DNA of 64,000 nt from Thaumasiovibrio sp043421945 (GTDB lineage: Bacteria > Pseudomonadota > Gammaproteobacteria > Enterobacterales > Vibrionaceae): assembly GCA_043421945.1 (NCBI GenBank), contig JBHOGO010000001.1, forward strand, positions 62,001-126,000. Reading direction: 5' to 3'. Below are positions 35,606 through 44,897 of this stretch, in pieces; positions within the stretch are counted from its first letter, which is position 1, and every line of letters begins with the position of its first letter. Both the position numbers and the translations under genes were made by a program. Under the pieces are notes generated by a model. That model worked only from the letters and a program-made list of their open reading frames with translations, was not told where the DNA came from and did not search any database.

Positions 35606-36475
35606 ATGGACTTGTTTTTCTATTACCCGTGGCTATTCCCTCTTTTTGCTGGTGTACTTGGATTACTGATCGGCAGCTTTCTGAACGTCGTCATTTATCG
35701 ACTTCCCGTCATGATGGAGAAACAGTGGCATCAAGAGTGCCACGAGTGCTTTCCTGAACAGATGGAAGCACCAAAAAAAGAGCGCTTTGATCTCAGCCAC
35801 CCAGCATCTACCTGCCCTAAATGCACACAGAAAATTGCCTTCTATGACAATATCCCAGTACTCAGCTGGCTGCTATTGAGAGGGAAGTGTCGAGGCTGTA
35901 ACGCTCCCATTTCTGCGCGCTACCCATTTGTCGAGCTACTAACCGGGGTGATGGCGTTTCTCGTTGCCCAGCAGCTTCCTGCTGGGCCATGGGGGTTTGC
36001 CGTCATTGCATTTACCTTTGCTCTTGTTGCGCTCGCATTTATCGATTTGGACACACAGCTACTTCCGGATTCTTTAACTCTACCCTTGATGTGGGGGGGG
36101 ATTTTTTGCGCGCTTATGCGCTGGAGTCCACATTCACTTCAAGATGCGATCATCGGCGCAATGGCTGGTTATATGGTGCTCTGGTCCCTCTATTGGAGTT
36201 TTAAGCTTTTCACAGGCAAAGAAGGCATGGGGTATGGCGATTTCAAACTGCTTGCTGCGCTTGGTGCTTGGCTAGGATGGCAGATGCTACCCATGGTCGT
36301 TCTGTGCTCTTCACTGTTCGGGGCGATCTTTGGCATCATTCAACTTCGCTTAGCCGGTGAAGATCATCAAACGCCCTTCTCTTTTGGGCCCTACCTTGCG
36401 ATTGCTGGGTGGGTAGCGATGCTGTGGGGTGATAAAATAAATACTTGGTACCTCACACAAATACTTGGATTATAA
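35606..36475 (+). CDS. pilD: Prepilin peptidase / N-methyltransferase PilD
   Basis: PilD cleaves the leader of prepilins and type II secretion pseudopilins and methylates the new N-terminus. The 289-aa product has about eight membrane segments, an N-terminal GSFLNVVIYRLP signature, a cytoplasmic zinc loop with paired cysteines (CPKC and CRGC), and the catalytic aspartates in DLDTQLLPD and GYGDFKL. The ATG at 35606 was preferred to an upstream start at 35576 because it begins just before the first membrane helix. Its stop abuts the coaE start codon. Confidence 0.94.
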   Translation: MDLFFYYPWLFPLFAGVLGLLIGSFLNVVIYRLPVMMEKQWHQECHECFPEQMEAPKKERFDLSHPASTCPKCTQKIAFYDNIPVLSWLLLRGKCRGCNAPISARYPFVELLTGVMAFLVAQQLPAGPWGFAVIAFTFALVALAFIDLDTQLLPDSLTLPLMWGGIFCALMRWSPHSLQDAIIGAMAGYMVLWSLYWSFKLFTGKEGMGYGDFKLLAALGAWLGWQMLPMVVLCSSLFGAIFGIIQLRLAGEDHQTPFSFGPYLAIAGWVAMLWGDKINTWYLTQILGL

Positions 36476-37075
36476 ATGACGTTTATTGTTGGCCTTACCG
36501 GTGGGATAGGCAGTGGAAAAACAACGGTTGCGAATAAATTTGCAGAGAGAGGCGTACCGCTTGTCGATGCGGATATCATTGCCCGCGATGTCGTTGCCCC
36601 AAATAGCCATGGTTTAAATAAGATTGCTGAAAGGTATGGTTCTGACATCTTAATGACAGATCAACAGCTTGACCGTGGCAAACTGAGGCAGATTATTTTT
36701 GATACGCCGACGGAAAAAGCGTGGTTAGACAACCTGCTTCACCCGCTTATACGTAAAGAAATGGCCGCACAACTGGAGGCAATCACAGCACCATATTGTT
36801 TGCTTGTTGTCCCGTTGCTTGTTGAAAATGGGCTGCAAGATATGGCCCACCGTGTGCTGGTTGTCGATGTTAGCGTTGAGAATCAGATAAAGCGCACGAC
36901 AAGCAGAGATAGTGTCAGCTCTGAACATGTTAATAAGATTGTTAATCTGCAGGCGACTCAGCAGCAACGCTTAGAGATTGCCGATGATGTCATCCATAAT
37001 GACAGTGATGAAGAAGCACTCGATCAACAGATCGATACTCTTCATCAGCACTATTTAAGCTGCACCAACAGATGA
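36476..37075 (+). CDS. coaE: Dephospho-CoA kinase
   Basis: CoaE phosphorylates dephospho-CoA, the last step of coenzyme A synthesis. The 199-aa product has a P-loop GLTGGIGSGKTT at residues 6-17 and the family segments DADIIARDVVAP and HPLIRKEM. The ATG follows the pilD stop with no gap, so the two are co-translated. The order pilD-coaE-zapD-yacG is common in gammaproteobacteria. Confidence 0.96.
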   Translation: MTFIVGLTGGIGSGKTTVANKFAERGVPLVDADIIARDVVAPNSHGLNKIAERYGSDILMTDQQLDRGKLRQIIFDTPTEKAWLDNLLHPLIRKEMAAQLEAITAPYCLLVVPLLVENGLQDMAHRVLVVDVSVENQIKRTTSRDSVSSEHVNKIVNLQATQQQRLEIADDVIHNDSDEEALDQQIDTLHQHYLSCTNR

Positions 37076-37131
37076 CATACGCAATTTTTTAAGACAAACT
37101 ATAGGTTATTGTCAAAGGACTGGATAAGGTT

Positions 37132-37902
37132 ATGCAACAACAAGAAAGCACTCTTCAATCTGCACGACCACCAGTAAAGTACGAGCACCCTTTAAATGAG
37201 CGTGTACGCACCTATTTACGCTTTGAAGTGCTATTTCGTCAGTTGCACCACAGCGCCCAGCTCGCTGATCCATGGCACTACCATCTATTCTTTCGCTCTA
37301 TCTTTGATATTTTGGAATTACTAGACCAAATCCAACTCAAAGCAGAGCTCATTAAAGATCTTGATAAGCAGAAAGCGAAGCTAAAACAGTGGCTCAACAT
37401 CGATAATGTTGATCAAACAACCCTACTTCAGCTACTCGACGAACTAGAAACTCTTCATCATCAACTACTCGCGACACCAAGGCTCGGGCAGAAGCTACGT
37501 GAAGACCGCTTCTTAAGCAGTATACGCCAGCGATTCAGTATCCCTGGCGGTACATGTAACTTTGACTTACCGAGCCTGCACCACTGGTTACACCTTAGTG
37601 AAGAGCAACGCCAAAAAGACATTGAGTGCTGGATGAGCCAGCTTAAAGCCCCTTCGGCTGCACTCTCTTTATGGCTTCGATTAGTGAGAGACTCGGGGCG
37701 ATTTATGCCCGAGAGTGCTCACCAAGGTTTTTTTCAAGCCGATGCTGCAGATGCAGAGTTATTACGTCTACAAATTTGCAGTAGTGATGGGGTTTACCCT
37801 ATGATATCGGGCCATCGCAGCCGGTTTGCGATAAGATTTATGCCCTTTGACGAAAATGGACAAGTACCAGAAAGCATTCAGTTTTCACTGGCGCGTTGTT
37901 GA
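37132..37902 (+). CDS. zapD: Cell division protein ZapD
   Basis: ZapD bundles FtsZ filaments at mid-cell. The 256-aa product has the DUF1342 pattern: YEHPLNERVRTYLRFEVLF near 18-36, a helical N-terminal half, and the C-terminal beta domain with AHQGFFQ and RFAIRFMPF. It sits between coaE and yacG in the same direction. Confidence 0.93.
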   Translation: MQQQESTLQSARPPVKYEHPLNERVRTYLRFEVLFRQLHHSAQLADPWHYHLFFRSIFDILELLDQIQLKAELIKDLDKQKAKLKQWLNIDNVDQTTLLQLLDELETLHHQLLATPRLGQKLREDRFLSSIRQRFSIPGGTCNFDLPSLHHWLHLSEEQRQKDIECWMSQLKAPSAALSLWLRLVRDSGRFMPESAHQGFFQADAADAELLRLQICSSDGVYPMISGHRSRFAIRFMPFDENGQVPESIQFSLARC

Positions 37903-37936
37903 GCCATTTCGTCGAAAAACAGTTCTGGAGCTATCA

Positions 37937-38131
37937 ATGTCGACACCGATTACTACCGTCCCTTGCCCTACCTGCAAACAATCCGTGATTTGGGGTAATG
38001 AAAGCCCTTACCGCCCCTTCTGCTCTAAGCGATGTCAGTTAATTGACCTTGGCGAGTGGGCAGAAGAAGAGAAGCGAATTCCGAGTACTCCTGAGCAAAC
38101 AGACAGCGATGACTGGAGTGAAAGCCAATAA
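37937..38131 (+). CDS. yacG: DNA gyrase inhibitor YacG
   Basis: YacG is a small zinc protein that binds GyrB and inhibits gyrase. The 64-aa product has a four-cysteine zinc site (CPTC at residues 10-13 and CSKRC near 29-33), then an acidic tail including DLGEWAEEE. The ATG at 37937 has a CTGGAG ribosome binding site six bases upstream and gives the family length; the longer frame overlapping zapD is not coding. It is the last gene of the pilA-yacG group. Confidence 0.93.
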   Translation: MSTPITTVPCPTCKQSVIWGNESPYRPFCSKRCQLIDLGEWAEEEKRIPSTPEQTDSDDWSESQ

Positions 38132-38381
38132 TTCCTAAGCCTAGTGCTCGAAGAGTTGCGATATTTCAGCTTCAAGGTGGCGGCTCACCACCTTGAAGCA
38201 TTGCATTTTGAAGCAGCAAACATTACACCTTAAAACAACACTACCTTGAAACAAGCCTGCGATAAAGCTGACCCACTCCCAAAGCAACGATGACTCCGCT
38301 CATCACTCACCCCCTTACGTTAATCGAATAAATGTTTGAGTAAGTATTTACGGGGTAAACTCACAGTTATCAAGGCAGGGG
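38132..38381. other. Convergent intergenic region between yacG and mutT
   Basis: This 250-bp gap holds a perfect 12-bp hairpin (38169-38199) and three degenerate copies of an ACCTTGAAAC-like sequence (38190, 38227, 38243). I see no gene in it. Confidence 0.5.
38169..38199. other. Perfect 12-bp hairpin downstream of yacG
   Basis: GCTTCAAGGTGG and CCACCTTGAAGC pair perfectly around a seven-base loop, 38 nt after yacG. A short ATTTT follows, so it may be a weak terminator or an mRNA 3'-end stabiliser. Confidence 0.55.
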
Positions 38382-38798
38382 TTACCCAAGGTTGTTGCTA
38401 TTGGCCCACTGTACTATCGCATTTAGCACTGCTTCATTGGCTTCTGGGAATGGATAGTCATTTAAGCAGCTAATCTCCGCCCACTCACCAGGCTGTCCTT
38501 CTTTACCAAATGGTTCGCCTTCAAACTGCTTAATCAAAAAGAAGTCAAATGACAGTAGCTTATCCGAATAGTCATGATCTAAGCTTAAGAAGTGATCCAA
38601 TGAGGTAGCATCAATGCCGACTTCTTCGTGTAGCTCTCGGATCACTGCTTGCTGAGCATTTTCACCAACTTCGACTTTACCGCCAGCAAACTCCCATAGT
38701 CCACCTTGATGTGATTTCGCTTCTCTGCGCGTAATGAAGACCTGCTTCCTATCAACCGAAAGAATAATTCCTGCCGCAATGTGTATTCTTTTCTTCAT
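38382..38798 (-). CDS. mutT: 8-oxo-dGTP diphosphatase MutT
   Basis: MutT hydrolyses 8-oxo-dGTP to prevent A:T to C:G mutations. The 138-aa product has a Nudix box (starting GGKVEVGENAQQA and ending RELHEEVGI at about residues 39-61) with all catalytic glutamates. It lies downstream of secA on the same strand, separated by a terminator-like hairpin, as in other gammaproteobacteria. Confidence 0.94.
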   Translation of the reverse strand: MKKRIHIAAGIILSVDRKQVFITRREAKSHQGGLWEFAGGKVEVGENAQQAVIRELHEEVGIDATSLDHFLSLDHDYSDKLLSFDFFLIKQFEGEPFGKEGQPGEWAEISCLNDYPFPEANEAVLNAIVQWANSNNLG

Positions 38799-38835
38799 CG
38801 TTTACTCTCGACCTAGTCTTGTCTCTCTGAAAACA

Positions 38836-38862
38836 ACAAAAGCCGCTAAGAGCGGCTTTTGT
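38836..38862 (-). terminator. Terminator downstream of secA
   Basis: CAAAAGCCGCT-AAG-AGCGGCTTTTG forms an 11-pair stem with a T-rich continuation on the minus strand. It sits between secA and mutT, so mutT may receive only readthrough. Confidence 0.8.
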
Positions 38863-38882
38863 ATAGCTGGTTTAATCAAAAG

Positions 38883-41612
38883 TTAGTTGATTTGACCGTG
38901 GCATTGCTTATATTTTTTACCGCTACCACAAGGGCAAGGTTCATTACGTCCAACTTTGCGTACATCACGTTGGAACGTGCCTTGTTCTTGCTCTGCTGAT
39001 GCTTCACCATTATCAAGAGGGTTATCCGCATTAGCATGTTGCATCTGCTGGCGACGGGCAACTTCTTCAGCTTGGCGACGACGCTGAGCTTCCATCTGCT
39101 CAACTTCTTCTTGCTGCTGAACACGCACTTTCGACAAAATCATCACAACGTCTGATTTTAGACTTTCAAGCATCTCTTCAAATAACTCAAAAGACTCGCG
39201 CTTATATTCTTGCTTAGGGTTTTTCTGTGCATAGCCACGTAAGTGGATACCTTGACGAAGGTGATCCATTGCCGCAAGGTGCTCTTTCCAAAGCGTATCC
39301 AAGTTTTGCAGCATCACCGATTTCTCGAAGTTGCGCATCACCGCTTCGCCCACAACAGATTCTTTCTCCGCGTAAACTTCGACGGCTTTTTCATAGATAC
39401 GCTCACGAAGTGCTTCTTCGTATAGTTTATCTTCGGTATCTAACCAATGTTGAATTGGAAGTTCCATATCAAAATCGGCTTTTAGGCGCTTCTCTAAGCC
39501 ATCGATATCCCACATCTCTTCAAGAGACTGCTGTGGAATATACTGATCAACTAACGCAGTGATCACATCTTCACGGTTATGAGAGATCATTTCACTGATA
39601 TCATCGCTGTTCATCAGCTCATCACGTAGCTCATAAACCACTTTACGCTGATCATTGGCAACATCATCAAACTCAAGCAGCTGCTTACGGATATCGAAGT
39701 TACGACCTTCCACTTTGCGCTGTGCGTTTTCAATCGCCTTTGTTACCCAAGGGTGCTCAATCGCTTCACCTTCTTCCATCCCTAGCTTTTTCATCATGCC
39801 AGAAACACGGTCAGAAGCGAAAATACGCATCAAGCCATCTTCCATAGAAAGATAGAAGCGAGATGAACCTGCATCACCTTGACGGCCTGAACGACCACGT
39901 AGCTGGTTATCGATACGACGAGATTCGTGACGCTCTGTACCAATAATATGTAAACCACCAGCAGCAAGGACTGCATCATGATCGAGTTGCCACTGCGCTT
40001 TCAATTCTGCTATTTGTGCTTCGCTTGGGTTATTCAGTTTCTCGATACGAGAACTTAAATTACCACCCAAGACGATATCGGTACCACGACCAGCCATGTT
40101 AGTTGCAATCGTTACTGCACCAGACTCACCGGCTTGAGCAACAATTTCCGCTTCCTTCTCGTGGAATTTAGCATTAAGAACTTGGTGCTTGATACCTGCT
40201 TTTTTCAACGCATTAGAAAGAAGCTCTGATTTCTCAATGGATACCGTACCTACTAGGCTTGGTTGCCCCTTAGCCACACGCTCTTTGATATCTTCAATAA
40301 TCGCATTGAATTTCTCAACTTCAGTCATGTAAACCAAGTCACCCATATCATCACGAACCATTGGACGGTTCGTTGGGATAACAACTGTTTCAAGGTTATA
40401 GATAGACTGGAATTCGAACGCTTCTGTATCTGCTGTACCTGTCATACCTGACAATTTTTCATACAGACGGAAGTAGTTCTGGAATGTTATCGATGCAAGC
40501 GTTTGGTTCTCATTTTGAATCTTAACGCCTTCTTTCGCTTCGACAGCTTGATGAAGACCTTCAGACCAGCGACGACCTGGCATTGTACGACCAGTGTGCT
40601 CATCGACAATTACGACTTCGTCATCTTGGACGATATAGTCGACGTCACGTTCAAATAAAACATGAGCACGTAGTGCTGCATTAACATGGTGCAGCAAGCT
40701 AATGTTAGTTGGTGAGTAAAGCGTATCACCCGCTTCCATCATGTTATTATTGATTAGTAGCTCTTCAACAAACTCTTGACCGTTTTCTGTCAGGTGAGTC
40801 TGCTTCGCTTTTTCATCAACGGTATAGTGGCCATCGCCACGATACTCTTCACTATCTTCCTGATCTTGCTTAACAAGATTAGGGATCAATGTGTTGATTT
40901 TAATATAAAGCTCAGAGCTGTCTTCTGCTGGACCAGAGATAATCAGTGGCGTACGCGCTTCATCGATAAGGATCGAATCGACCTCATCCACGACGGCAAA
41001 GAAACGATCGCGCATAACACGATCTTCACCGCGGAAGGCCATGTTGTCACGTAAGTAATCAAAGCCAAACTCGTTGTTTGTTCCGTAAAGAATATCAGCT
41101 TGGTAAGACTCTTTCTTCTCTTGAGGATTCATACCTGGAATATTGAAAGCAACCGTCATTCCAAGGAATTCAAACAATGCACGGTTAGTTTCTGCATCAC
41201 GCTTAGCAAGGTAGTCATTCACTGTAACGATGTGAACACTTTTACCTGTTAACGCATTAAGATAAGCAGGTAGTGTCGCAGTCAGCGTTTTACCTTCACC
41301 AGTACGCATCTCTGCGATCTGGCAATCATTTAGAACCATGCCACCAACAAGCTGCATGTCGAAGTGGCGCATACCATTCAAACGCTTAGAAGCTTCTCGA
41401 ACCGTTGCAAACGCTTCAGGAAGTAGAGCGTCTAGGTTTTCACCTTGCTCAATACGCTCACGAAACTCTACCGTTTTCGCTCTTAGCTCTTCATCTTGCA
41501 ATGACTCAAACTGAGGTTCGAGTTTATTAATTTGGTCTACAATTTTACGCAGCTTCCGCAGAGTGCGGTCATTTCGGCTGCCAATTACTTTAGTCAGAAG
41601 TTTCGATAACAT
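38883..41612 (-). CDS. secA: Preprotein translocase ATPase SecA
   Basis: SecA drives protein export through SecYEG. The 909-aa product has the DEAD-like motor with Walker A AEMRTGEGKTL near 102-112, DEVDSILIDEAR near 209-220, the second nucleotide-binding fold (TNMAGRGTDIVLGGN near 507-521), and a C-terminal zinc region CPCGSGKKYKQCH that binds SecB. Length matches E. coli (901 aa). No secM gene is seen upstream; the divergent neighbour is dciA. Confidence 0.97.
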   Translation of the reverse strand: MLSKLLTKVIGSRNDRTLRKLRKIVDQINKLEPQFESLQDEELRAKTVEFRERIEQGENLDALLPEAFATVREASKRLNGMRHFDMQLVGGMVLNDCQIAEMRTGEGKTLTATLPAYLNALTGKSVHIVTVNDYLAKRDAETNRALFEFLGMTVAFNIPGMNPQEKKESYQADILYGTNNEFGFDYLRDNMAFRGEDRVMRDRFFAVVDEVDSILIDEARTPLIISGPAEDSSELYIKINTLIPNLVKQDQEDSEEYRGDGHYTVDEKAKQTHLTENGQEFVEELLINNNMMEAGDTLYSPTNISLLHHVNAALRAHVLFERDVDYIVQDDEVVIVDEHTGRTMPGRRWSEGLHQAVEAKEGVKIQNENQTLASITFQNYFRLYEKLSGMTGTADTEAFEFQSIYNLETVVIPTNRPMVRDDMGDLVYMTEVEKFNAIIEDIKERVAKGQPSLVGTVSIEKSELLSNALKKAGIKHQVLNAKFHEKEAEIVAQAGESGAVTIATNMAGRGTDIVLGGNLSSRIEKLNNPSEAQIAELKAQWQLDHDAVLAAGGLHIIGTERHESRRIDNQLRGRSGRQGDAGSSRFYLSMEDGLMRIFASDRVSGMMKKLGMEEGEAIEHPWVTKAIENAQRKVEGRNFDIRKQLLEFDDVANDQRKVVYELRDELMNSDDISEMISHNREDVITALVDQYIPQQSLEEMWDIDGLEKRLKADFDMELPIQHWLDTEDKLYEEALRERIYEKAVEVYAEKESVVGEAVMRNFEKSVMLQNLDTLWKEHLAAMDHLRQGIHLRGYAQKNPKQEYKRESFELFEEMLESLKSDVVMILSKVRVQQQEEVEQMEAQRRRQAEEVARRQQMQHANADNPLDNGEASAEQEQGTFQRDVRKVGRNEPCPCGSGKKYKQCHGQIN

Positions 41613-41694
41613 GGGAGTGCTTTATTCTCTTTGTTGTCATGTGGTGTTACCACAAGCTTAATAATTTTGCGTGCTTTCAATGCGACTGCACCGT

Positions 41695-41709
41695 GCTAAT
41701 GTCATTAGC
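41695..41709. repeat. Palindrome between secA and dciA
   Basis: GCTAATG-T-CATTAGC is a perfect 7-1-7 palindrome in the divergent promoter region. It could be an operator or, in the secA leader RNA, a small hairpin. Confidence 0.35.
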
Positions 41710-41938
41710 ATCACTACGCAGTTTACACGGCTATAAGTGCTAAATGGGGGCAATTGCCAATAACTTCAACCACCACTACCATTTTTATTTAAAATGGCAG
41801 ATTCTTTCCATTGCGCCTCACTAATGCTCGACGGATCCCTCTATAATAAGGGAAAATAAGCGTTCGTCCTACGTTAAACCCATGTTGTTTGCTGTAGATC
41901 AGCGTTTCAACCTTAATAGAGTTCAAGACACGACGCCT

Positions 41939-42403
41939 ATGCGAGATCACCGGCCACAAAGCGCAGACAGCCTATTAGACAGTGATAAGCTAACAAATAT
42001 AACCCAGAGGGCGATATTACTCGACCAACTTGGCAAAAAAGTGAAAGCGTGCTTAAGTACTGACCTAAGTAACAACATTCGCGTGGCTAATTACCGCCAA
42101 GGGGTATTAATTATTGAAGTTTCTTCGTCGGCATGGGCCCAACGCCTCAATTTTGAACGCTTCAACCTAATGTCTCAATTAAGAAGTGGCGATTTACCCC
42201 AGCTAAGTACGATAGATGTAAAGGTAAACCCTGAGCTATCAAAGCAGCCTCACCGCCGTAAAACAAGCGATGTGCCAGATATACAGCAAGAGCCTATTAG
42301 CCCTGTTGCAGCGGAGTACTTAAAAGCAGTTGCAGCGCATGCGCCTGATGGGATAAAAGCGCGTTTGGAACGATTGGCGGCACTTTCAAACAAAAAGAGA
42401 TAA
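41939..42403 (+). CDS. dciA: DUF721 protein, DciA-type replicative helicase operator
   Basis: DciA is the ancestral loader of the replicative helicase DnaB, used where DnaC is absent. The 154-aa product has the DUF721 KH-like domain in its N-terminal two-thirds (LLIEVSSSAWAQRLNFERF pattern, seen here as GVLIIEVSSSAWAQRL near 74-89) and a likely disordered tail. The ATG at 41939 (MRDHRPQSADSLL) was preferred over 41882 because of its typical vibrio N-terminus, though neither has a strong ribosome binding site. A TATAAT at 41842-41847 may be the -10 element. It is divergent from secA. Confidence 0.85.
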   Translation: MRDHRPQSADSLLDSDKLTNITQRAILLDQLGKKVKACLSTDLSNNIRVANYRQGVLIIEVSSSAWAQRLNFERFNLMSQLRSGDLPQLSTIDVKVNPELSKQPHRRKTSDVPDIQQEPISPVAAEYLKAVAAHAPDGIKARLERLAALSNKKR

Positions 42404-42569
42404 TGTAAATTCATTCAACGCTAAGAATGAGGCATGAAGGGGTTTATTCGTAGGTTCTATTTGCTCATGGGTTCGACGAACTAAATAGCGAATGATTAGG
42501 TAGCTATCGTTTCAGCAGCTGCCTCAAAAGCAACGGCTAAGAATTGTCGTTTCGATATCTTTCAGATAC

Positions 42570-42598
42570 AAAAAAGCGAGCTATTAGCTCGCTTTTTT
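42570..42598. terminator. Bidirectional terminator between dciA and lpxC
   Basis: AGCGAGCT-ATT-AGCTCGCT at 42575-42593 has an A-run on the left and six T on the right. It ends both dciA (+) and the dcw/lpxC transcript (-). Confidence 0.88.
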
Positions 42599-42639
42599 CT
42601 TGATGACAATCGTCTGTCATCGGAAATGCTTAATTCAAA

Positions 42640-43557
42640 CTAGGCAAGTACCATACCTGGTTGAGCCAAAGTAACAGGGACATCGCGCTCATGCTCGTAT
42701 GTCACCATTTCATAAGACTCTTGATCGGCTAAAACAGCACGTAACAATTGGTTATTTAATGCATGCCCTGATTTATAAGCGCGTACTTCACCAACAATGT
42801 TATGCCCACACATGTACAGATCACCAATGGCATCTAATACTTTGTGCTTCACTAGCTCGTTATCGTAACGCAAACCATCTTCGTTCAGGATACGATATTC
42901 GTCTAAAACAATCGCATTATCGAAGCTGCCGCCAAGACACTTATTTTGAGACTGCAAAAATTCGATGTCACGCATGAAGCCAAAGGTGCGTGCACGGCTA
43001 ATTTGCTGAACAAATGCCTGACTAGAGAAATCCATCACCAAATTTTGCTGGTCAGTTTCGATAGCTGGGTGATCAAAATCAATCGCAAAATCTAAGCGGA
43101 AACCATTATAAGGTACTAGCTCTGCCCATTTGTCGCCATCTTCGACGCGAACAGGTTTTTTAATACGTAAGAAACGCTTAGGCGAATTTAACGTATCAAT
43201 TCCAGCTGATTGCAACAAATAGATGAACGGGCTAGCACTACCATCCATAATCGGGATTTCAGGTGCATCGACTTCGATAATAATATTATCAATACCCATG
43301 CCTGCTAACGCAGCATTCAAGTGCTCGACCGTTGAGATACGAATACCGGAGTCGTTAACAAGTGCTGTACATAGCATGGTATCGCGAACTGAGAGCGCAT
43401 CAACAGGGAAATCCACAGCGGGATCCAAATCGACTCTTCGATAGATTACGCCTGTGTTCGCCGCCGCTGGACGCAATGTCAAAGTGACTTTGCGGCCCGA
43501 GTGCAAACCCACTCCGGTCGTTTTCACGATGCTTTTTAACGTGCGTTGTCGAATCAT
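42640..43557 (-). CDS. lpxC: UDP-3-O-acyl-N-acetylglucosamine deacetylase LpxC
   Basis: LpxC carries out the committed step of lipid A synthesis. The 305-aa product has the zinc ligands in STVEHLNAAL (H near 79) and in KHKVLDAIGD (H and D near 238-242), plus the catalytic Glu next to the first His. It is the last gene of the dcw cluster after ftsZ. A 13-bp hairpin lies between ftsZ and lpxC. FtsH-controlled turnover of LpxC is known in enterobacteria; the C-terminal tail here (AQPGMVLA) is short and hydrophobic, compatible with that. Confidence 0.96.
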   Translation of the reverse strand: MIRQRTLKSIVKTTGVGLHSGRKVTLTLRPAAANTGVIYRRVDLDPAVDFPVDALSVRDTMLCTALVNDSGIRISTVEHLNAALAGMGIDNIIIEVDAPEIPIMDGSASPFIYLLQSAGIDTLNSPKRFLRIKKPVRVEDGDKWAELVPYNGFRLDFAIDFDHPAIETDQQNLVMDFSSQAFVQQISRARTFGFMRDIEFLQSQNKCLGGSFDNAIVLDEYRILNEDGLRYDNELVKHKVLDAIGDLYMCGHNIVGEVRAYKSGHALNNQLLRAVLADQESYEMVTYEHERDVPVTLAQPGMVLA

Positions 43558-43598
43558 TTACTCAATCCTACTCTCAATTCACGGGATAATACGATTAC

Positions 43599-43628
43599 CA
43601 ATTATCACCCTTTTCAGGGTGATAATTG
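43599..43628 (-). other. Perfect 13-bp hairpin with GAAA loop between ftsZ and lpxC
   Basis: CAATTATCACCCT and AGGGTGATAATTG pair perfectly. On the transcribed minus strand the loop is GAAA, a stable GNRA tetraloop. No T-run follows, so readthrough into lpxC is expected; it may be a processing or stability element. Confidence 0.65.
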
Positions 43629-43670
43629 AGACATCATACCAGTAATTTGGTTACTTACCAAGCAATCAAT

Positions 43671-44864
43671 TTAGTCAGCTTGCTTACGTAAGAACGCTGG
43701 AATATCCAAATAGTCATGCTCTGACTCATCTTTAGGGGTCGCTTTAGGTGCAGCTGATCCCTGTGATGGTGCTGAGCCAGACGTCTGTACCGGCTTTTCT
43801 GGTGCCGCTGGACGTACTTCAACTTTTGGTGTTTCCACTTTCGCTTGCGCCGGTGCTGGTGCTGCCGTCTTAGGAGCATTTGTCACTAGCGTAATATCTG
43901 GCTTTTTCTCATTACCGATACCCGTAGCAACCACCGTAACACGTAGCTCATCTGACATTTCAGGGTCTAGCGACGTACCGATTACCACCGTTGCGTTATC
44001 AGAAGCAAACGCCTTAACGGTATTACCCACTGTTTCGAATTCGTCTAAACGCATGTCGAAGCCAGCAGTAATATTAACAAGTACACCACGAGCGCCAGCC
44101 AAGTCGATATCTTCAAGCAATGGAGAAGAGATAGCCATTTCAGCGGCTTCTTCAGCGCGATCATCACCGGTAGCAACACCGCTACCCATCATGGCATGTC
44201 CCATTTCCGACATCACGGTACGTACATCCGCGAAATCGACGTTGATATGCCCTGGGCGAGTGATCAACTCTGCAATACCTTGTACAGCATTACGTAAAAC
44301 GTCATTTGCTTTCGCAAACGCGTCCAATAGCGTGATGCCACGGCCAAGCACTTTAAGTAGCTTTTCGTTTGGAATCGTGATCAATGAATCTACGTGCTTA
44401 GACAGCTCTTCGATACCTTGCTCAGCAAATGCCATTCGCTTTTTTCCTTCGAAGCTAAATGGCTTAGTCACCACCGCTACCGTCAGAATGCCCAACTCCT
44501 TAGCAACTTCAGCAATAACAGGCGCAGCACCAGTACCGGTACCGCCACCCATTCCTGCTGCGATAAATACCATATCGGCACCATCGAGCTGAGCTTTAAT
44601 CGCTTCACGATCTTCCATTGCAGAATCACGCCCAACTTGTGGGTTAGCTCCTGCACCCAAACCTTTGGTGATATCACCACCGATCTGGATCGTTGAACTT
44701 ACATTGGTCTTCTTTAGCGCCTGAGCGTCTGTGTTCACACTAATGAAATCAACACCTTCGATTGACTCACGTACCATGTGCTCAACAGCATTACCGCCGC
44801 CGCCGCCAACGCCAATGACTTTAATAACCGCTTCGTCTGACATATCCATCATCGGTTCAAACAT
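43671..44864 (-). CDS. ftsZ: Cell division GTPase FtsZ
   Basis: FtsZ polymerises into the division ring. The 397-aa product has the GTP-binding signature GGGTGTGAAP near 106-115, the T7 loop (NVDFADVRTVMSE near 207-219), a variable Ala/Pro-rich linker, and the conserved C-terminal peptide YLDIPAFLRKQAD that binds FtsA, ZipA and ZapD. A GGAGAG ribosome binding site precedes the ATG. It follows ftsA by 33 bp. Confidence 0.98.
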   Translation of the reverse strand: MFEPMMDMSDEAVIKVIGVGGGGGNAVEHMVRESIEGVDFISVNTDAQALKKTNVSSTIQIGGDITKGLGAGANPQVGRDSAMEDREAIKAQLDGADMVFIAAGMGGGTGTGAAPVIAEVAKELGILTVAVVTKPFSFEGKKRMAFAEQGIEELSKHVDSLITIPNEKLLKVLGRGITLLDAFAKANDVLRNAVQGIAELITRPGHINVDFADVRTVMSEMGHAMMGSGVATGDDRAEEAAEMAISSPLLEDIDLAGARGVLVNITAGFDMRLDEFETVGNTVKAFASDNATVVIGTSLDPEMSDELRVTVVATGIGNEKKPDITLVTNAPKTAAPAPAQAKVETPKVEVRPAAPEKPVQTSGSAPSQGSAAPKATPKDESEHDYLDIPAFLRKQAD

Positions 44865-44897
44865 GTGTTCTCTCCGTTTTTCCTGTTCGCATCAGGT

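Noticed and set aside
44053..44592. 179-codon frame opposite ftsZ
   Set aside because: It is antisense to a highly conserved gene, has no recognisable domain and no ribosome binding site.
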